Source: Perlabentimonas sp034003245 (GTDB lineage: Bacteria > Bacteroidota > Bacteroidia > Bacteroidales > Tenuifilaceae). From it: a DNA stretch of 64,000 bases. Where the stretch lies: contig JAVEYY010000026.1 of NCBI GenBank assembly GCA_034003245.1, forward strand, positions 1-64,000. The letters are read 5' to 3'. A model generated the notes under the pieces. The model was not told where the DNA came from. It saw only the letters and a list, made by a program, of their open reading frames with translations, and made no database searches. The position numbers were made by a program, and so were the translations under genes. Shown here in pieces: positions 16,587-26,659 of the stretch (the first letter of the stretch is position 1; each line of letters begins with the position of its first letter).

Positions 16587-17942
16587 TTAAACAGCTCCTT
16601 GCGCAATCATCGAATCGGCAACCTTAACAAAACCACCAATATTTGCACCATCAACATAGTTGATAAAGCCATCCTCCTTGATTCCATACTTTTGACAAGT
16701 TTTATGGATATTTATCATAATAGTCTTTAGGCGGGCATCAACCTCCTCACGGGTCCAAGCGAGTCGCATAGAGTTTTGAGACATTTCCAAACCCGATGTG
16801 GCCACACCGCCAGCATTGGCTGCTTTACCTGGTCCATAAAGAATCTTCGCTGCAATGAAAACCTCTACTGCCTCGGGTACCGATGGCATATTTGCTCCCT
16901 CGGACACGCAAATGCATCCGTTTTTAACCAGAGTCATAGCCTCCTCGCAATTTATCTCATTTTGAGTTGCACATGGCAGGGCAACTTCACACTTAATTCC
17001 CCATGGACGCTCCCCAGGGAAGTAATCGCAGCTATACTTCTCGGCGTACTCCTTAATCCGCCCACGTTTCTCGTTCTTAAGCCACATTACATATTTCAAT
17101 TTGGCGGGATCAATGCCATGTGGATCGTATATAAAACCTTCGGAATCGGAAAGAGTAACTACTTTGCCACCAAGCTCTGTAGCCTTTTCCACTGCAAACT
17201 GGGCTACGTTTCCCGACCCAGAAATTGTGACAACTTTCCCTTTAAAGCTCTCGCCTCTGGTCTTTAGCATCTCTTCAGCAAAATATACTGTTCCGTAACC
17301 TGTTGCCTCGGGGCGTATAAGCGATCCCCCCCAGTTAATGCCTTTACCGGTTAGAACACCAGTAAATTCGTTGATAATTCGCTTATACTGCCCAAACATG
17401 TAGCCAACTTCCCGACCACCAACTCCAATATCTCCTGCAGGTACATCGGTATCGGCACCAATGTGCTTGCAGAGTTCTGTCATAAAACTCTGGCAGAATC
17501 GCATTACCTCTTTCTCGCTTTTGCCCTTGGGATCAAAATCGGAACCACCTTTCCCGCCACCCATTGGTAACGAAGTAAGGCTATTCTTGAATACCTGCTC
17601 AAATGCCAAAAACTTGAGGATTCCCAAATTCACCGTTGGGTGGAACCGAAGTCCCCCCTTGTAGGGCCCAATAGCGCTATTCATTTGTATACGAAAACCC
17701 CGGTTAACCTGTACTACACCCTTATCATCTATCCAGGGAACACGGAAAATAATAACGCGCTCTGGTTCACAGATTCGTTCTAGGATTCGCTCTTCGGTAT
17801 AAATTGGGTTCTCCTCAATGTAGGGGATTATGCTTTCAACAACTTCCCTTACGGCTTGATGGAATTCGAGCTCGGCGGGATTTTTGGCAATAATATATGC
17901 CATAAACTTGTTCACCTTTTCTTCTAGGGCTGGATTTTTCAT
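16587..17942 (-). CDS. gdhA: Glutamate dehydrogenase (NADP-type)
   Basis: A 451-residue protein of the usual length for the hexameric small GDH. The catalytic region is clear: KGGLRFHPTVN with the substrate Lys, LPMGGGKGGSDFDPKGKS with the catalytic Lys, and PAGDIGVGGREVGYMFGQY. The Rossmann site reads GSGNVAQFAVEK. It makes glutamate from 2-oxoglutarate and ammonium. NADP preference is inferred from overall similarity to E. coli-type GdhA. It is followed by a hairpin and then the oxidoreductase operon in the same direction, probably as a separate transcript. Confidence 0.93.
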   Translation of the reverse strand: MKNPALEEKVNKFMAYIIAKNPAELEFHQAVREVVESIIPYIEENPIYTEERILERICEPERVIIFRVPWIDDKGVVQVNRGFRIQMNSAIGPYKGGLRFHPTVNLGILKFLAFEQVFKNSLTSLPMGGGKGGSDFDPKGKSEKEVMRFCQSFMTELCKHIGADTDVPAGDIGVGGREVGYMFGQYKRIINEFTGVLTGKGINWGGSLIRPEATGYGTVYFAEEMLKTRGESFKGKVVTISGSGNVAQFAVEKATELGGKVVTLSDSEGFIYDPHGIDPAKLKYVMWLKNEKRGRIKEYAEKYSCDYFPGERPWGIKCEVALPCATQNEINCEEAMTLVKNGCICVSEGANMPSVPEAVEVFIAAKILYGPGKAANAGGVATSGLEMSQNSMRLAWTREEVDARLKTIMINIHKTCQKYGIKEDGFINYVDGANIGGFVKVADSMIAQGAV

Positions 17943-18230
17943 ATTGCATTTTTTTAGGTTAAAGAAAATGTTGGTTAAAACGTGATTAAATTTGTGATCA
18001 AGTTACCCTAAATAAACATTCGAATTATCTTTCAAACCTCAATTTCAGCCAATTACTTAGTTCGTTATTAAGCGTTATACCGATATTAAATCAGTAAAAC
18101 ACGTAATTAATGACTTGCAAATTGGCGCTAACGAAAAAAGGGTGTAAATTGGTTGGTTGAGAGTTTTGCCATTAAACGCCATATGGAAATACCAACTCGC
18201 TCACACCAATAACCCAAAAGCAATTTAACC

Positions 18231-21200
18231 ATGAGCAGTAGCAACACACCCCAGGAGGAGTTTTACAAACTGCTAGCAGAAAACAAGGAAAGGCTTAAGG
18301 AACTGGCAGCAATCAATCGAACCACGTCAATTATCAAAGAGGGGCGAACTATTGAGGGAACCCTTAGGCAAATATGTCTTATTCTCCCCGACGCATGGCA
18401 ATACCCTCAGTACACCACTGCTCGAATACGTTTTCAAAAAATGGAGTTTACCTCTGCTGGGTTCAAAGAATCGCAATGGAAACAAAGGCAGGAGTTTACT
18501 ACAATTGATGGGGAGAGAGGGGAGATTGAGATCTTTTACACCCGCGAATTCCCCGATGAGTACGAGGGCCCATTTCTTAGAGAAGAACGCGATTTAATTC
18601 AGAATATTAGCAATGTTATCGCTGGATATCTGAACTCGATAAAGGGTAAAGATTTTGTTAAAGAGGTAAAAGTATCCAAGCGTCCCGTTGAACCAGAAAG
18701 TGCTCACTCGGGTAAGAAGCTGCTTCAAAAATTCATTAACCAGCATAACTTCGACCGTGATATTTATCACGACCTCATGCCCTTTAAGGTTAAGGAGATA
18801 TTGCTGATCGCTAACCTTTACGATGCCTACAGCCTCGAAAAGGAGGATAGGGTTACCGACAATATCCTGGGGGAGTACGCAAAACTCAGCCTTACCAGTG
18901 TTCCTAGAATCACGGGAGTATCGACCCTGGAGGAGGCGCTCGAGAAGATGGAAGAAAAGCACTTTAACATGGTGATCATCATGATGGGAGCCGATAGGGT
19001 TACTCCGCTCGAAATGGCTAAACGGATTAAGGGCGAGTATAATTACATCGCTCTCTACCTGCTGGTCAATAACTCGGCAGTGCTCAACGATTTAGAGAAA
19101 AACTTGCTCGCCCTTGAAAGCATTGACAAGGTATTTGAGTGGAATGGAGATCCCAAGATTTTCTTCTCCATGATTAAACTACTTGAAGACAAGGTGAACA
19201 TCGAGAACGACACGCGAATTGGACTTACACGGGTAATTCTCCTTGTTGAAGACTCGCCCCGCTACTACTCACGATATGTTCCATTGCTCTACAGCAGCAT
19301 TCTGGAACAAACCCGAAGAATAATAGACGATGTGAGCACCGACGACCTATACAAGGTACTGCGCATCCGGATTCGTCCCAAAATTTTGCTTACCGGCACC
19401 TACGAGGAAGCCATGGAGATATTTAAGCGGTATAAGGATTTTATGCTATGCGTTATCTCCGATGTTAAATTTTTTCACAAGGGTAAACTCGATGAGAATG
19501 CTGGAATAGATTTAATCTCCGAAATCAGAAAATCGCTACCAAACCTACCTGTTATTATCCAATCGTACGAGCAGAGCAACGAGGAGAAGGTGAATATTCT
19601 TAGCAAAAAGATTGCGGGATCACAATCCGAAGCATTCTTACAGGAGATGATGAATATCGGATTTATCAATAAAAATTCCGATAGCCTAATGCAGGATTTG
19701 CGTAGTTTCATCAGCAACTATCTAGGTTTTGGCGATTTCATCTTTAAAAACGCTATTGGTCAACCCATAGCAACAGCCACCTCGATGGAGGAGTTTGAGA
19801 AATGCCTCCGTGAGATTCCGGGCGAAAGCATACTTTTTCATGCCGAAAAAAATCACTTCTCGCTTTGGCTCACAGCCAGAGGGGAGATAAATGTTGCCCG
19901 CATTATACACCCATCGAGTATTAACGACTTTAGCGGGCCCGAAGAAATTAGGCAGTATCTGCTAAACACACTAAAAAAGTATCGCCAGGAGAAACGCCGA
20001 GGTAAGATTGTGGGTTTCGAAACCGCATGGGAGGTCGACTCCAGCAATATTGTTTCACTGGCCGATGGCTCCATTGGTGGCAAAGGGCGCGGACTTTCGT
20101 TTATTAACACGCTGCTTTACACATTCGAAATATCGCAGTACGTTCCCAACATCAACCTTTTCAGTCCAAGAACTTCGATTATTGGAGTACATGAATTTGA
20201 ATGCTTTATGCAGCGCAATGGGCTGTACGAAAAGGTATTTTGCGAAACCGATTACCAAAAAATTAAGCAGCATTTTCTAGGGGCGGATCTCTCCGATCAG
20301 CTCATTTCGCGACTTCAACGATTGCTGCAAATATACTACCGTCCGTTGGCCATTCGCTCATCGGGCTTGCTCGAGGACTCGCTGATGCAACCATTTGCCG
20401 GAATCTTTGAAACTTACCTTGTCCCCAATAATCACCCCGACCCCGATGTTCGTCTAAAGCAAACCATGGATGCCATAAAGCTGGTTTTTGCATCGGTTTT
20501 TTCCGATACTGCACGCAACTACATTAAAGCCGTAAATTTCAAGATTGAGGATGAGAAGATGGCCGTTATTATCCAGGAGGTTGTTGGCAATCGATTTGGC
20601 GATTACTATTACCCGCATATCAGCGGGGTAGCCCAATCTTATAACTACTACCCATTTGGCCACATTAAACCCGAAGATGGCTTTGCCACAATTGCCCTTG
20701 GGCTTGGAAAATACGTGGTTGAAGGAGAAAAGGCATACCGATTTTGCCCTAAATATCCTACGCTGCTAAACTATACCCCAAACGATTTGGTAAAAAATTC
20801 CCAAACAGAGTTTTTTGCCATTGACCTTAATCGTAAAGACATCGATTTACTTCAGGATGGTGATGAAGCTGGGTTAACCCGATTACAACTTTACGACGCC
20901 GAGGAGCACGGCACCATTAAGCATTGCGCATCGGTATTTAACCCGCTTAACAACACCATTACTCCCGGGCTTGCACAGGTTGGCCCACGCGTGCTCAACT
21001 TTGCCAATATTCTAAAGTATAACTACATACCCCTGGCGCAAACCATTCAAACTGTGCTCGAAGTGGTTGAAGAGGCCCTGGGATCGCCCTGCGAAATTGA
21101 GTTTGCCATCGACCTCAATAAGGATAAAAATTACAAGGCCTCATTCTTCTTACTGCAGATAAAACCAATGGTTGGGAACACTGAGGAGTATAAAATTTTC

Positions 21201-21731
21201 CCTAATAGCATCGATTTCTCTAAAGTTTTACTTATTTCGTACTGTGGAATGGGCAATGGGCTAATCGATAATATTACGGACATAGTTTATTGTCGTCGCG
21301 AGAATTTCGACAAGTCGATGACCCCCGAAATGGCCAAGGAAATTGAGGTAATCAATAAACATCTGGTCGATTTAGGACGAAAGTATGTGCTTATTGGACC
21401 GGGTAGGTGGGGAACGCGCGACAGGTGGATTGGAATTCCGGTAACCTGGCCGCAGATTTCGAATGCCAAGGTAATTGTGGAGACCAGCTTCGATGATTTT
21501 CCCCTGGATGCCTCATCGGGATCGCACTTTTTTCACAACGTGATCAGCATGAATGTTGGCTACTGCTCGGTGCAGGATGGTGATATTCAATCGAAGATAA
21601 TGTGGGATAATCTGGATGAGTACCCCGCCCAAACCGAAACGCAGTTCTTTAGACATATCCATTTCCCAAAGCCATTGCTTATACAAATGGATGGTAAACA
21701 ACGAATTATACTGGTTACACTGGGAAATTGA
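18231..21731 (+). CDS. PPDK ATP-grasp domain protein with two receiver-like domains and an N-terminal sensory-like region
   Basis: 1166 residues. N-terminal region of about 140 residues resembling the small sensor domain near some kinases (IEGTLRQICLILPDAWQYP). Then a degenerate receiver-like domain (about 180-325), a more canonical receiver (about 335-500: ILLVEDSPRYY acidic pair, VISDVKFFHKG with the candidate phospho-Asp), a linker, and a pyruvate-phosphate-dikinase/PEP-synthase N-terminal ATP-grasp domain (about 610-980: DGSIGGKGRGLSF, RPLAIRSSGLLEDS). The C-terminus (IGPGRWGTRDRWIGIP) is a family-specific module. The phosphohistidine swivelling domain and PEP-binding barrel of true PPDK/PpsA are absent, so it cannot run that reaction alone. 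A tandem paralogue follows 53 bp downstream. Role unknown, signalling inferred. Confidence 0.75.
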   Translation: MSSSNTPQEEFYKLLAENKERLKELAAINRTTSIIKEGRTIEGTLRQICLILPDAWQYPQYTTARIRFQKMEFTSAGFKESQWKQRQEFTTIDGERGEIEIFYTREFPDEYEGPFLREERDLIQNISNVIAGYLNSIKGKDFVKEVKVSKRPVEPESAHSGKKLLQKFINQHNFDRDIYHDLMPFKVKEILLIANLYDAYSLEKEDRVTDNILGEYAKLSLTSVPRITGVSTLEEALEKMEEKHFNMVIIMMGADRVTPLEMAKRIKGEYNYIALYLLVNNSAVLNDLEKNLLALESIDKVFEWNGDPKIFFSMIKLLEDKVNIENDTRIGLTRVILLVEDSPRYYSRYVPLLYSSILEQTRRIIDDVSTDDLYKVLRIRIRPKILLTGTYEEAMEIFKRYKDFMLCVISDVKFFHKGKLDENAGIDLISEIRKSLPNLPVIIQSYEQSNEEKVNILSKKIAGSQSEAFLQEMMNIGFINKNSDSLMQDLRSFISNYLGFGDFIFKNAIGQPIATATSMEEFEKCLREIPGESILFHAEKNHFSLWLTARGEINVARIIHPSSINDFSGPEEIRQYLLNTLKKYRQEKRRGKIVGFETAWEVDSSNIVSLADGSIGGKGRGLSFINTLLYTFEISQYVPNINLFSPRTSIIGVHEFECFMQRNGLYEKVFCETDYQKIKQHFLGADLSDQLISRLQRLLQIYYRPLAIRSSGLLEDSLMQPFAGIFETYLVPNNHPDPDVRLKQTMDAIKLVFASVFSDTARNYIKAVNFKIEDEKMAVIIQEVVGNRFGDYYYPHISGVAQSYNYYPFGHIKPEDGFATIALGLGKYVVEGEKAYRFCPKYPTLLNYTPNDLVKNSQTEFFAIDLNRKDIDLLQDGDEAGLTRLQLYDAEEHGTIKHCASVFNPLNNTITPGLAQVGPRVLNFANILKYNYIPLAQTIQTVLEVVEEALGSPCEIEFAIDLNKDKNYKASFFLLQIKPMVGNTEEYKIFPNSIDFSKVLLISYCGMGNGLIDNITDIVYCRRENFDKSMTPEMAKEIEVINKHLVDLGRKYVLIGPGRWGTRDRWIGIPVTWPQISNAKVIVETSFDDFPLDASSGSHFFHNVISMNVGYCSVQDGDIQSKIMWDNLDEYPAQTETQFFRHIHFPKPLLIQMDGKQRIILVTLGN

Positions 21732-21784
21732 ACAAAGTAAATTGTAATATATTCACTGTCATTAATCATTAGTCATTTAATTAA

Positions 21785-24775
21785 ATGGTTCCAAACACCT
21801 CGGATATTAACGCCGGAAAATACTACTTCGCCGAAACAGCCTTCGATTTGCTGATGAAACGCCGTATTCTGAATGTGCTGCTTATCTGCAGCAAGTACGA
21901 TGCTTTTCTACTCGAGGAGGATGGCCGAATAGAGGAACAAATCTTTAATGAGTACATAAACCTAAACCTACGATATCCTCCCAAGTTTTTTCAGGTGACA
22001 TCGGCCAGCGAGGCCTTTACCATGCTCGAGAGCAAACCCATCGATCTTATCATCACCATGCTCAACGTAGAGGGAATGGATCCGTTTAGCCTTGCCAAAA
22101 AGATAAAATCGATTTTCCCCGAAAAACCAATTGTTGTCCTTACCCCTTTCTCGCGCGAAGTCTCCCTAAAGCTCAGCCGCGAGGACCTAAGCGCAATCGA
22201 CTATGTTTTCTCCTGGCTGGGCAACGCCCAGATAATGCTAGCCATTATTAAGCTTATTGAGGACAACATGAATGCCGAGCACGATGTGAATAGAATTGGT
22301 GTTCAGGTTATTCTTTTGGTCGAAGATTCTATTCGGTACTACTCTGCTTATCTTCCCAACCTATACCGAATTATCTTTACCCAGAGTAAGGAGTTTATGA
22401 CCGAGGGGCTCAATGAGCACCAAAAAATGCTCCGGATGCGGGGGCGCCCAAAAATACTACTTGCTCGTAACTTTGAGCAGGCCGAAGTTCTTTACAATAA
22501 GTATAAGCACAATATTCTGGGAATAATCAGCGATATGAGCTATCCCCACAAAGGAAAAATGCTGCAGCGGGCTGGCGTTAAGCTGGTTGAAATGGTTAAA
22601 GCCGATAATCCCTTTATGCCCATCCTTTTGCAGTCGTCCGATATCAACAATCAACTCATTGCCAAGCAGCTTAAGGTAGGTTTTATACATAAGTATTCGA
22701 AAACACTATCAATTGAACTGCAAGATTTTGTGGTGAAATATTTCGCCTTTGGCGATTTTGTTTTTGTTGAGCCCGCTTCGGGTCGTGAGATCTTCCGCGC
22801 AGGTGATTTACGTACACTACAGGAAATTATTTTTCAAATTCCCGACGACTCACTGGCATACCACATCAAGCGGAATCATTTTGCCAAATGGCTCACGGCA
22901 AGGGCACTCTTCCCTATTGCCGATATTTTCAAGTACATAACTGCCGACGATTTCGACAATCTCGATGAGGTGCGCCGCTTTATTTTCGACACCATCGACC
23001 GATACCGGCAAAGCAAAGGGAGAGGCATTATTGCCAAGTTTTACCGCGACAGCTACGATGAATATCAAATCTTCTCACGTATTGGCGACGGCTCATTAGG
23101 TGGCAAAGGAAGAGGTTTGGCATTTATCGATCAGGTTATTAAACGGAACTACCTAATGCATCGATACGACGGGGTTGTGGTTACCATTCCCCGAACGGTT
23201 GTTATTTGCACCGACGTATTCGATGAGTTTATGGAGACCAACAATCTATTCTCCATAGCGCTCTCCGACGCAAGCGACGAGGAAATTTTGCGACACTTCC
23301 TTAATGCATCGTTGCCCATTCGAATTCATAAAGATCTGTACGCTTTTATTGCAGTTGCCCGAAATCCCCTCGCCATTCGTTCATCGAGCCTACTCGAGGA
23401 CTCGCACTATCAACCCTTTGCAGGAATATACTCAACCTACATGGTTCCCAATGTTAAAGAAAGTGCATCGCAAATGCTTGAATTGCTGAGTCAAGCAATA
23501 AAATGCGTTTATGCATCGGTATACTACAAGGAGAGTAAAGCATACATGTTAGCAACCCACAATGTAATAAGCGAGGAGCGAATGGCTATAGTTCTGCAGG
23601 AAGTTACTGGAACTGCATACGAAGATAGGTTTTACCCAAATATTTCGGGTGTTGCCCGATCGATTAATTTTTACCCAATTGATCCCGAAAAGCCTGCCGA
23701 AGGCATTGCTAGCATTGCCCTAGGACTCGGTAAGCATGTGGTTGGAGGCAAACCCTCGCTCCGATTCTCACCTAAGTACCCTAAAAAGCTACTCCAATTC
23801 TCATCACCCGAAATGGCAATTAAGGAAACGCAAAAAACCTTTAACGCCCTTGACCTGCGCCCAACTAGCTTTGTTCCCTCAACCAACGACGATATAAATC
23901 TACTGGAGCTTAGCATTAAGGATGCATACCCCGATGGAACTCTTACGCTGGCTGGATCCACGTTCGATCACGAAAACCATAGTATTTACGATGGATATAA
24001 CGGAAGTGGTGTTCCTATTATAAGCTTTGCGGGCGTTCTAAAGCATAAACAGTTTCCGTTGCCCGAAATTCTACGGGATCTTCTAGAGATGGGTCAACTC
24101 GAGATGAACAACCCAGTTGAAATTGAGTTTGCCGTAAACCTTAATCCCCCCCCAGGCAAACCAAAAATCTTTAGCATGCTACAAATTCGACCTATTGTTG
24201 AGAACAGAGACTTAATAAATACCGATTTCAATGCAATCGACAAAGGGGATATGATTCTTCAAACGCCTTCAGCGTTAGGTAACGGAATCTTCATGGATAT
24301 TTTTGACATAATTTACATCAAATTGAATTCATTCGATCCTGCCAAAACTCACAAAATTGCTGAGGAATTGGAGGTTCTCAATCAGGATTTTGTGAAACAG
24401 GAAAAAAACTACGTTTTAATTGGTCCTGGCCGCTGGGGCTCAAGCGATAGCTGGTTGGGAATTCCCGTAAAGTGGCCGCAAATATCGGCTGCAAAGGTTA
24501 TTGTTGAGGCAGGACAGGATAACTACAAAATTGACCCTAGCCAGGGTACGCATTTTTTTCAAAACCTCACATCATTCAAGGTTGCCTACCTTACCGTAAA
24601 CCAGTATATGGATGAGGGTTTTATTGACCGCGAGTATCTAGACAGCCTAGCAGCAGTTGCCGAAACCGAAATGGTTAGGCATGTACGAACCCAAAAACCC
24701 TTGGAAATAATTATTGATGGACAGAAGAGAACCGGTGTTATACTAAAGCAAGGAATTACAACCGTACCTCGGTAA
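21785..24775 (+). CDS. PPDK ATP-grasp domain protein with two receiver-like domains (tandem paralogue)
   Basis: 996 residues, paralogous to the preceding gene along nearly its full length but without the N-terminal sensor-like region. A degenerate receiver (about 30-165), a canonical-looking one (about 175-325: ILLVEDSIRYYS, GIISDMSYPHKGK), a linker (HIKRNHFAKWLTARA), the ATP-grasp domain (about 435-800: DGSLGGKGRGLAF, NPLAIRSSSLLEDS, QPFAGIYSTYMVPN) and the shared C-terminal module (IGPGRWGSSDSWLGIP). No catalytic phospho-His domain. The pair probably arose by duplication and may act as a hetero-complex. Often annotated simply as PEP synthase, which the missing domains do not support. Confidence 0.75.
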   Translation: MVPNTSDINAGKYYFAETAFDLLMKRRILNVLLICSKYDAFLLEEDGRIEEQIFNEYINLNLRYPPKFFQVTSASEAFTMLESKPIDLIITMLNVEGMDPFSLAKKIKSIFPEKPIVVLTPFSREVSLKLSREDLSAIDYVFSWLGNAQIMLAIIKLIEDNMNAEHDVNRIGVQVILLVEDSIRYYSAYLPNLYRIIFTQSKEFMTEGLNEHQKMLRMRGRPKILLARNFEQAEVLYNKYKHNILGIISDMSYPHKGKMLQRAGVKLVEMVKADNPFMPILLQSSDINNQLIAKQLKVGFIHKYSKTLSIELQDFVVKYFAFGDFVFVEPASGREIFRAGDLRTLQEIIFQIPDDSLAYHIKRNHFAKWLTARALFPIADIFKYITADDFDNLDEVRRFIFDTIDRYRQSKGRGIIAKFYRDSYDEYQIFSRIGDGSLGGKGRGLAFIDQVIKRNYLMHRYDGVVVTIPRTVVICTDVFDEFMETNNLFSIALSDASDEEILRHFLNASLPIRIHKDLYAFIAVARNPLAIRSSSLLEDSHYQPFAGIYSTYMVPNVKESASQMLELLSQAIKCVYASVYYKESKAYMLATHNVISEERMAIVLQEVTGTAYEDRFYPNISGVARSINFYPIDPEKPAEGIASIALGLGKHVVGGKPSLRFSPKYPKKLLQFSSPEMAIKETQKTFNALDLRPTSFVPSTNDDINLLELSIKDAYPDGTLTLAGSTFDHENHSIYDGYNGSGVPIISFAGVLKHKQFPLPEILRDLLEMGQLEMNNPVEIEFAVNLNPPPGKPKIFSMLQIRPIVENRDLINTDFNAIDKGDMILQTPSALGNGIFMDIFDIIYIKLNSFDPAKTHKIAEELEVLNQDFVKQEKNYVLIGPGRWGSSDSWLGIPVKWPQISAAKVIVEAGQDNYKIDPSQGTHFFQNLTSFKVAYLTVNQYMDEGFIDREYLDSLAAVAETEMVRHVRTQKPLEIIIDGQKRTGVILKQGITTVPR

Positions 24776-24780
24776 AGCGA

Positions 24781-25371
24781 CTAGTTTTTTAGCAATCGTA
24801 AAATATGCTTGGCCTTGGCTCTAAATCCAGGTGAACTTATCTGCATCTGGTTTTCAATAATATCAGGTAACTCCTTAGCTATCCATGGTTCTCGCGTTGA
24901 TAGCAAGTACAGTATTACCAGTGCATTCACTTTAACTGCAGGTTTTGTGTCCTCTTCAACAAACCATATGAAGCATATATCCTCTAGTGGTTCTAAATCC
25001 ATTGCCCAAAATTCACGTTCAAAACTCCTGGAGACCTCTTTAAAAACCACCCTTCGAATGCCGATAGAGATAAGTTTTGTAAAATGCCTCTTAACGCTGT
25101 CGTTGCTAATAGTTGGCAGCAACTCAACCAAACGGGGTAAATAAAAATCTATACCCTGAGGTTTGCTGAGGAGGATATTCTCAAGAACCCATGCCGAATG
25201 GAATGCTAACGCGGTATCGTTGCTTATGGAAAGGGATATCAACTCCTCTGTATCAAGTTTTTGTTCACGAAACTCATTAACAATCCAAAGCACATCTTTT
25301 TTGGTCATGGTGTACTTTAGCCTATCGAGCAGTTGACTTTTGTTGAAATCGGGAATAAACATCAAAAACAT
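24781..25371 (-). CDS. Hypothetical helical-repeat protein
   Basis: A 196-residue, all-helical, soluble protein with the look of HEAT/ARM-like repeats (FHSAWVLENILLSKPQG; VKVNALVILYLLSTREPWIAKELPDII; RAKAKHILRLLKN), which would form a protein-binding scaffold. No catalytic motif is seen. Start at 25371 or an in-frame ATG at 25362. It converges on the second ATP-grasp gene with only 5 bp between stops and is divergent from the tungstate locus. Confidence 0.6.
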   Translation of the reverse strand: MFLMFIPDFNKSQLLDRLKYTMTKKDVLWIVNEFREQKLDTEELISLSISNDTALAFHSAWVLENILLSKPQGIDFYLPRLVELLPTISNDSVKRHFTKLISIGIRRVVFKEVSRSFEREFWAMDLEPLEDICFIWFVEEDTKPAVKVNALVILYLLSTREPWIAKELPDIIENQMQISSPGFRAKAKHILRLLKN

Positions 25372-25384
25372 TGTATTTTAACAA

Positions 25385-25491
25385 ATGTAACAAAAAAAGG
25401 TAGTAAATATTATGCCTTAATGATTTTTAACAAAACACCATTAGGAAGCAAAAAATCAGAAATTTTGCAATTAAATACTACTTTTGTTACA
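25385..25491. promoter_or_regulatory. Divergent promoter region with inverted TTTTGTTACA motifs
   Basis: Two facing copies of a motif read TGTAACAAAA (25385 onward, minus sense) and TACTTTTGTTACA (about 25479-25491, plus sense). The plus copy contains a perfect TAnnTTTG box, TACTTTTG, leading to the DUF364 gene at 25510; on the minus strand TACATTTG also matches and leads to the helical-repeat gene. The symmetry may just reflect two promoters or may be an operator. Confidence 0.4.
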
Positions 25492-25509
25492 CATCATTCA
25501 TCAGAATTA

Positions 25510-26214
25510 ATGAAAGATATTCTAGAGACTCTTTTCCTGCAATTTCCTTTTGACAATAACAGCTATGAATCGGTGATTTGTGGCGAAAAGTTTATTGGTA
25601 TAATGCTTAAGAATGGAAGCATTGGTGTTGCATCAACCCTCTCAGAAAAAATGCCTCATAATATCCTTAAAGCATTAGCAAATCCTGATTTTTCTAACTA
25701 CTCAAATAGAATTCTTGTGAACGCATGGGTAAATGCCTGCGTTAACCACACCGAGAAAATTACTGGTACCGGTGACATTTTTGAGGCTATTTCGTTTAAT
25801 AAATTTAAGAATGTGGTCATGGTGGGCTACTTTGGATCTCTAGCTCAAAAATTTAATAGCCAAGATCTAGAGTTGACGATTTTCGACCTAAACGAGCACG
25901 AGAAACCAGTAGAACCTATGGAAAATCAGCAGCAATACATCGAAAAGGCAGATTGTGTAATACTTACATCTACATCAATAGCAAACGGTACATTTTGTAA
26001 TTTAATATCATTCATAAAAGAGAATTGCAAGGTATACCTACTGGGGCCTTCAACCCCCCTTTCCTGCTCTGTTATGGAACTTTTTCCGGTGAATGGTATT
26101 TTTGGAGCTCGCTTTAAACCATTCGATTTCGAAGTTCTCAATGCTATTGAAGCTGGTGGAGGAACACGAGCCTTCCTGGCAAACATGCAGAAAGTGTACA
26201 TTCTTAACGAGTAA
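25510..26214 (+). CDS. DUF364 family protein (putative metal-chelation domain) in the tungstate locus
   Basis: From the ATG at 25510 the protein has 234 residues. An N-terminal DUF4213-like part (CGEKFIGIMLKNGSIGVA) is followed by a Rossmann-like DUF364 domain (VVMVGYFGSLAQKF near 105; LLGPSTPLS near 180; AIEAGGGTRAF near 215), the family described as a putative heavy-metal chelation domain. It lies 18 bp before the ModE-like gene and heads the tungstate/molybdate operon, a context that fits metal handling. A longer frame to 25333 overlaps the divergent gene and the promoter, so I reject it. Confidence 0.72.
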   Translation: MKDILETLFLQFPFDNNSYESVICGEKFIGIMLKNGSIGVASTLSEKMPHNILKALANPDFSNYSNRILVNAWVNACVNHTEKITGTGDIFEAISFNKFKNVVMVGYFGSLAQKFNSQDLELTIFDLNEHEKPVEPMENQQQYIEKADCVILTSTSIANGTFCNLISFIKENCKVYLLGPSTPLSCSVMELFPVNGIFGARFKPFDFEVLNAIEAGGGTRAFLANMQKVYILNE

Positions 26215-26232
26215 CCTAAAATTCAATCCGAT

Positions 26233-26610
26233 ATGGCTGGAACAAAAGGAAGTCGATACTACGATATCTTTCTCAAGCACAAGGTTTGGCTCGAGAATAT
26301 CAATGGCCAAGACATAGTGGGCGATGGAAAATTTGAGCTTCTGCTCAGCATCGATGAGTTGCAATCGCTAACCGCTGCTGCTGAGAGGCTTAATATCAGC
26401 TACCGAAATGCCTGGGGAAAACTCCGCGAAATTGAGCAGAATCTGGGCTTTGCCATTGTCGAGAAAAGTAGAGGTGGCAAAGATGGTGGTAGTACTCACC
26501 TAAATATCGAGGGCAAAAAGCTAATTGATGCTTACAAGGAGTTTTTGGCCGAGATTGACACGTTGATGCACGACTCTGCCCGACGATTTTGGGCAAAAGT
26601 AAACGATTAG
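26233..26610 (+). CDS. ModE-like winged-helix regulator (DNA-binding domain only)
   Basis: A 125-residue protein with a LysR/ModE-type N-terminal winged helix: LLLSIDELQSLTAAAERLNI (recognition region SYRNAWGKLREIEQNLG) and the wing GGKDGGSTHLNIEGKKL. The ModE molybdate-binding (MOP) domains are absent, so metal sensing by this protein alone is not evident. Placed between the DUF364 gene and wtpA, it probably controls this operon and could bind the palindrome at 26660-26684. Confidence 0.82.
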   Translation: MAGTKGSRYYDIFLKHKVWLENINGQDIVGDGKFELLLSIDELQSLTAAAERLNISYRNAWGKLREIEQNLGFAIVEKSRGGKDGGSTHLNIEGKKLIDAYKEFLAEIDTLMHDSARRFWAKVND

Positions 26611-26659
26611 CGTTAGCCTATTTTCAAATTCTTTTTCAATTTCCCTTTGTTATTTCACC

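Noticed and set aside
18231..24775. PEP synthase or pyruvate phosphate dikinase
   Set aside because: Only the ATP-grasp domain is present; the phospho-His and PEP-binding domains are missing and receiver domains are added.
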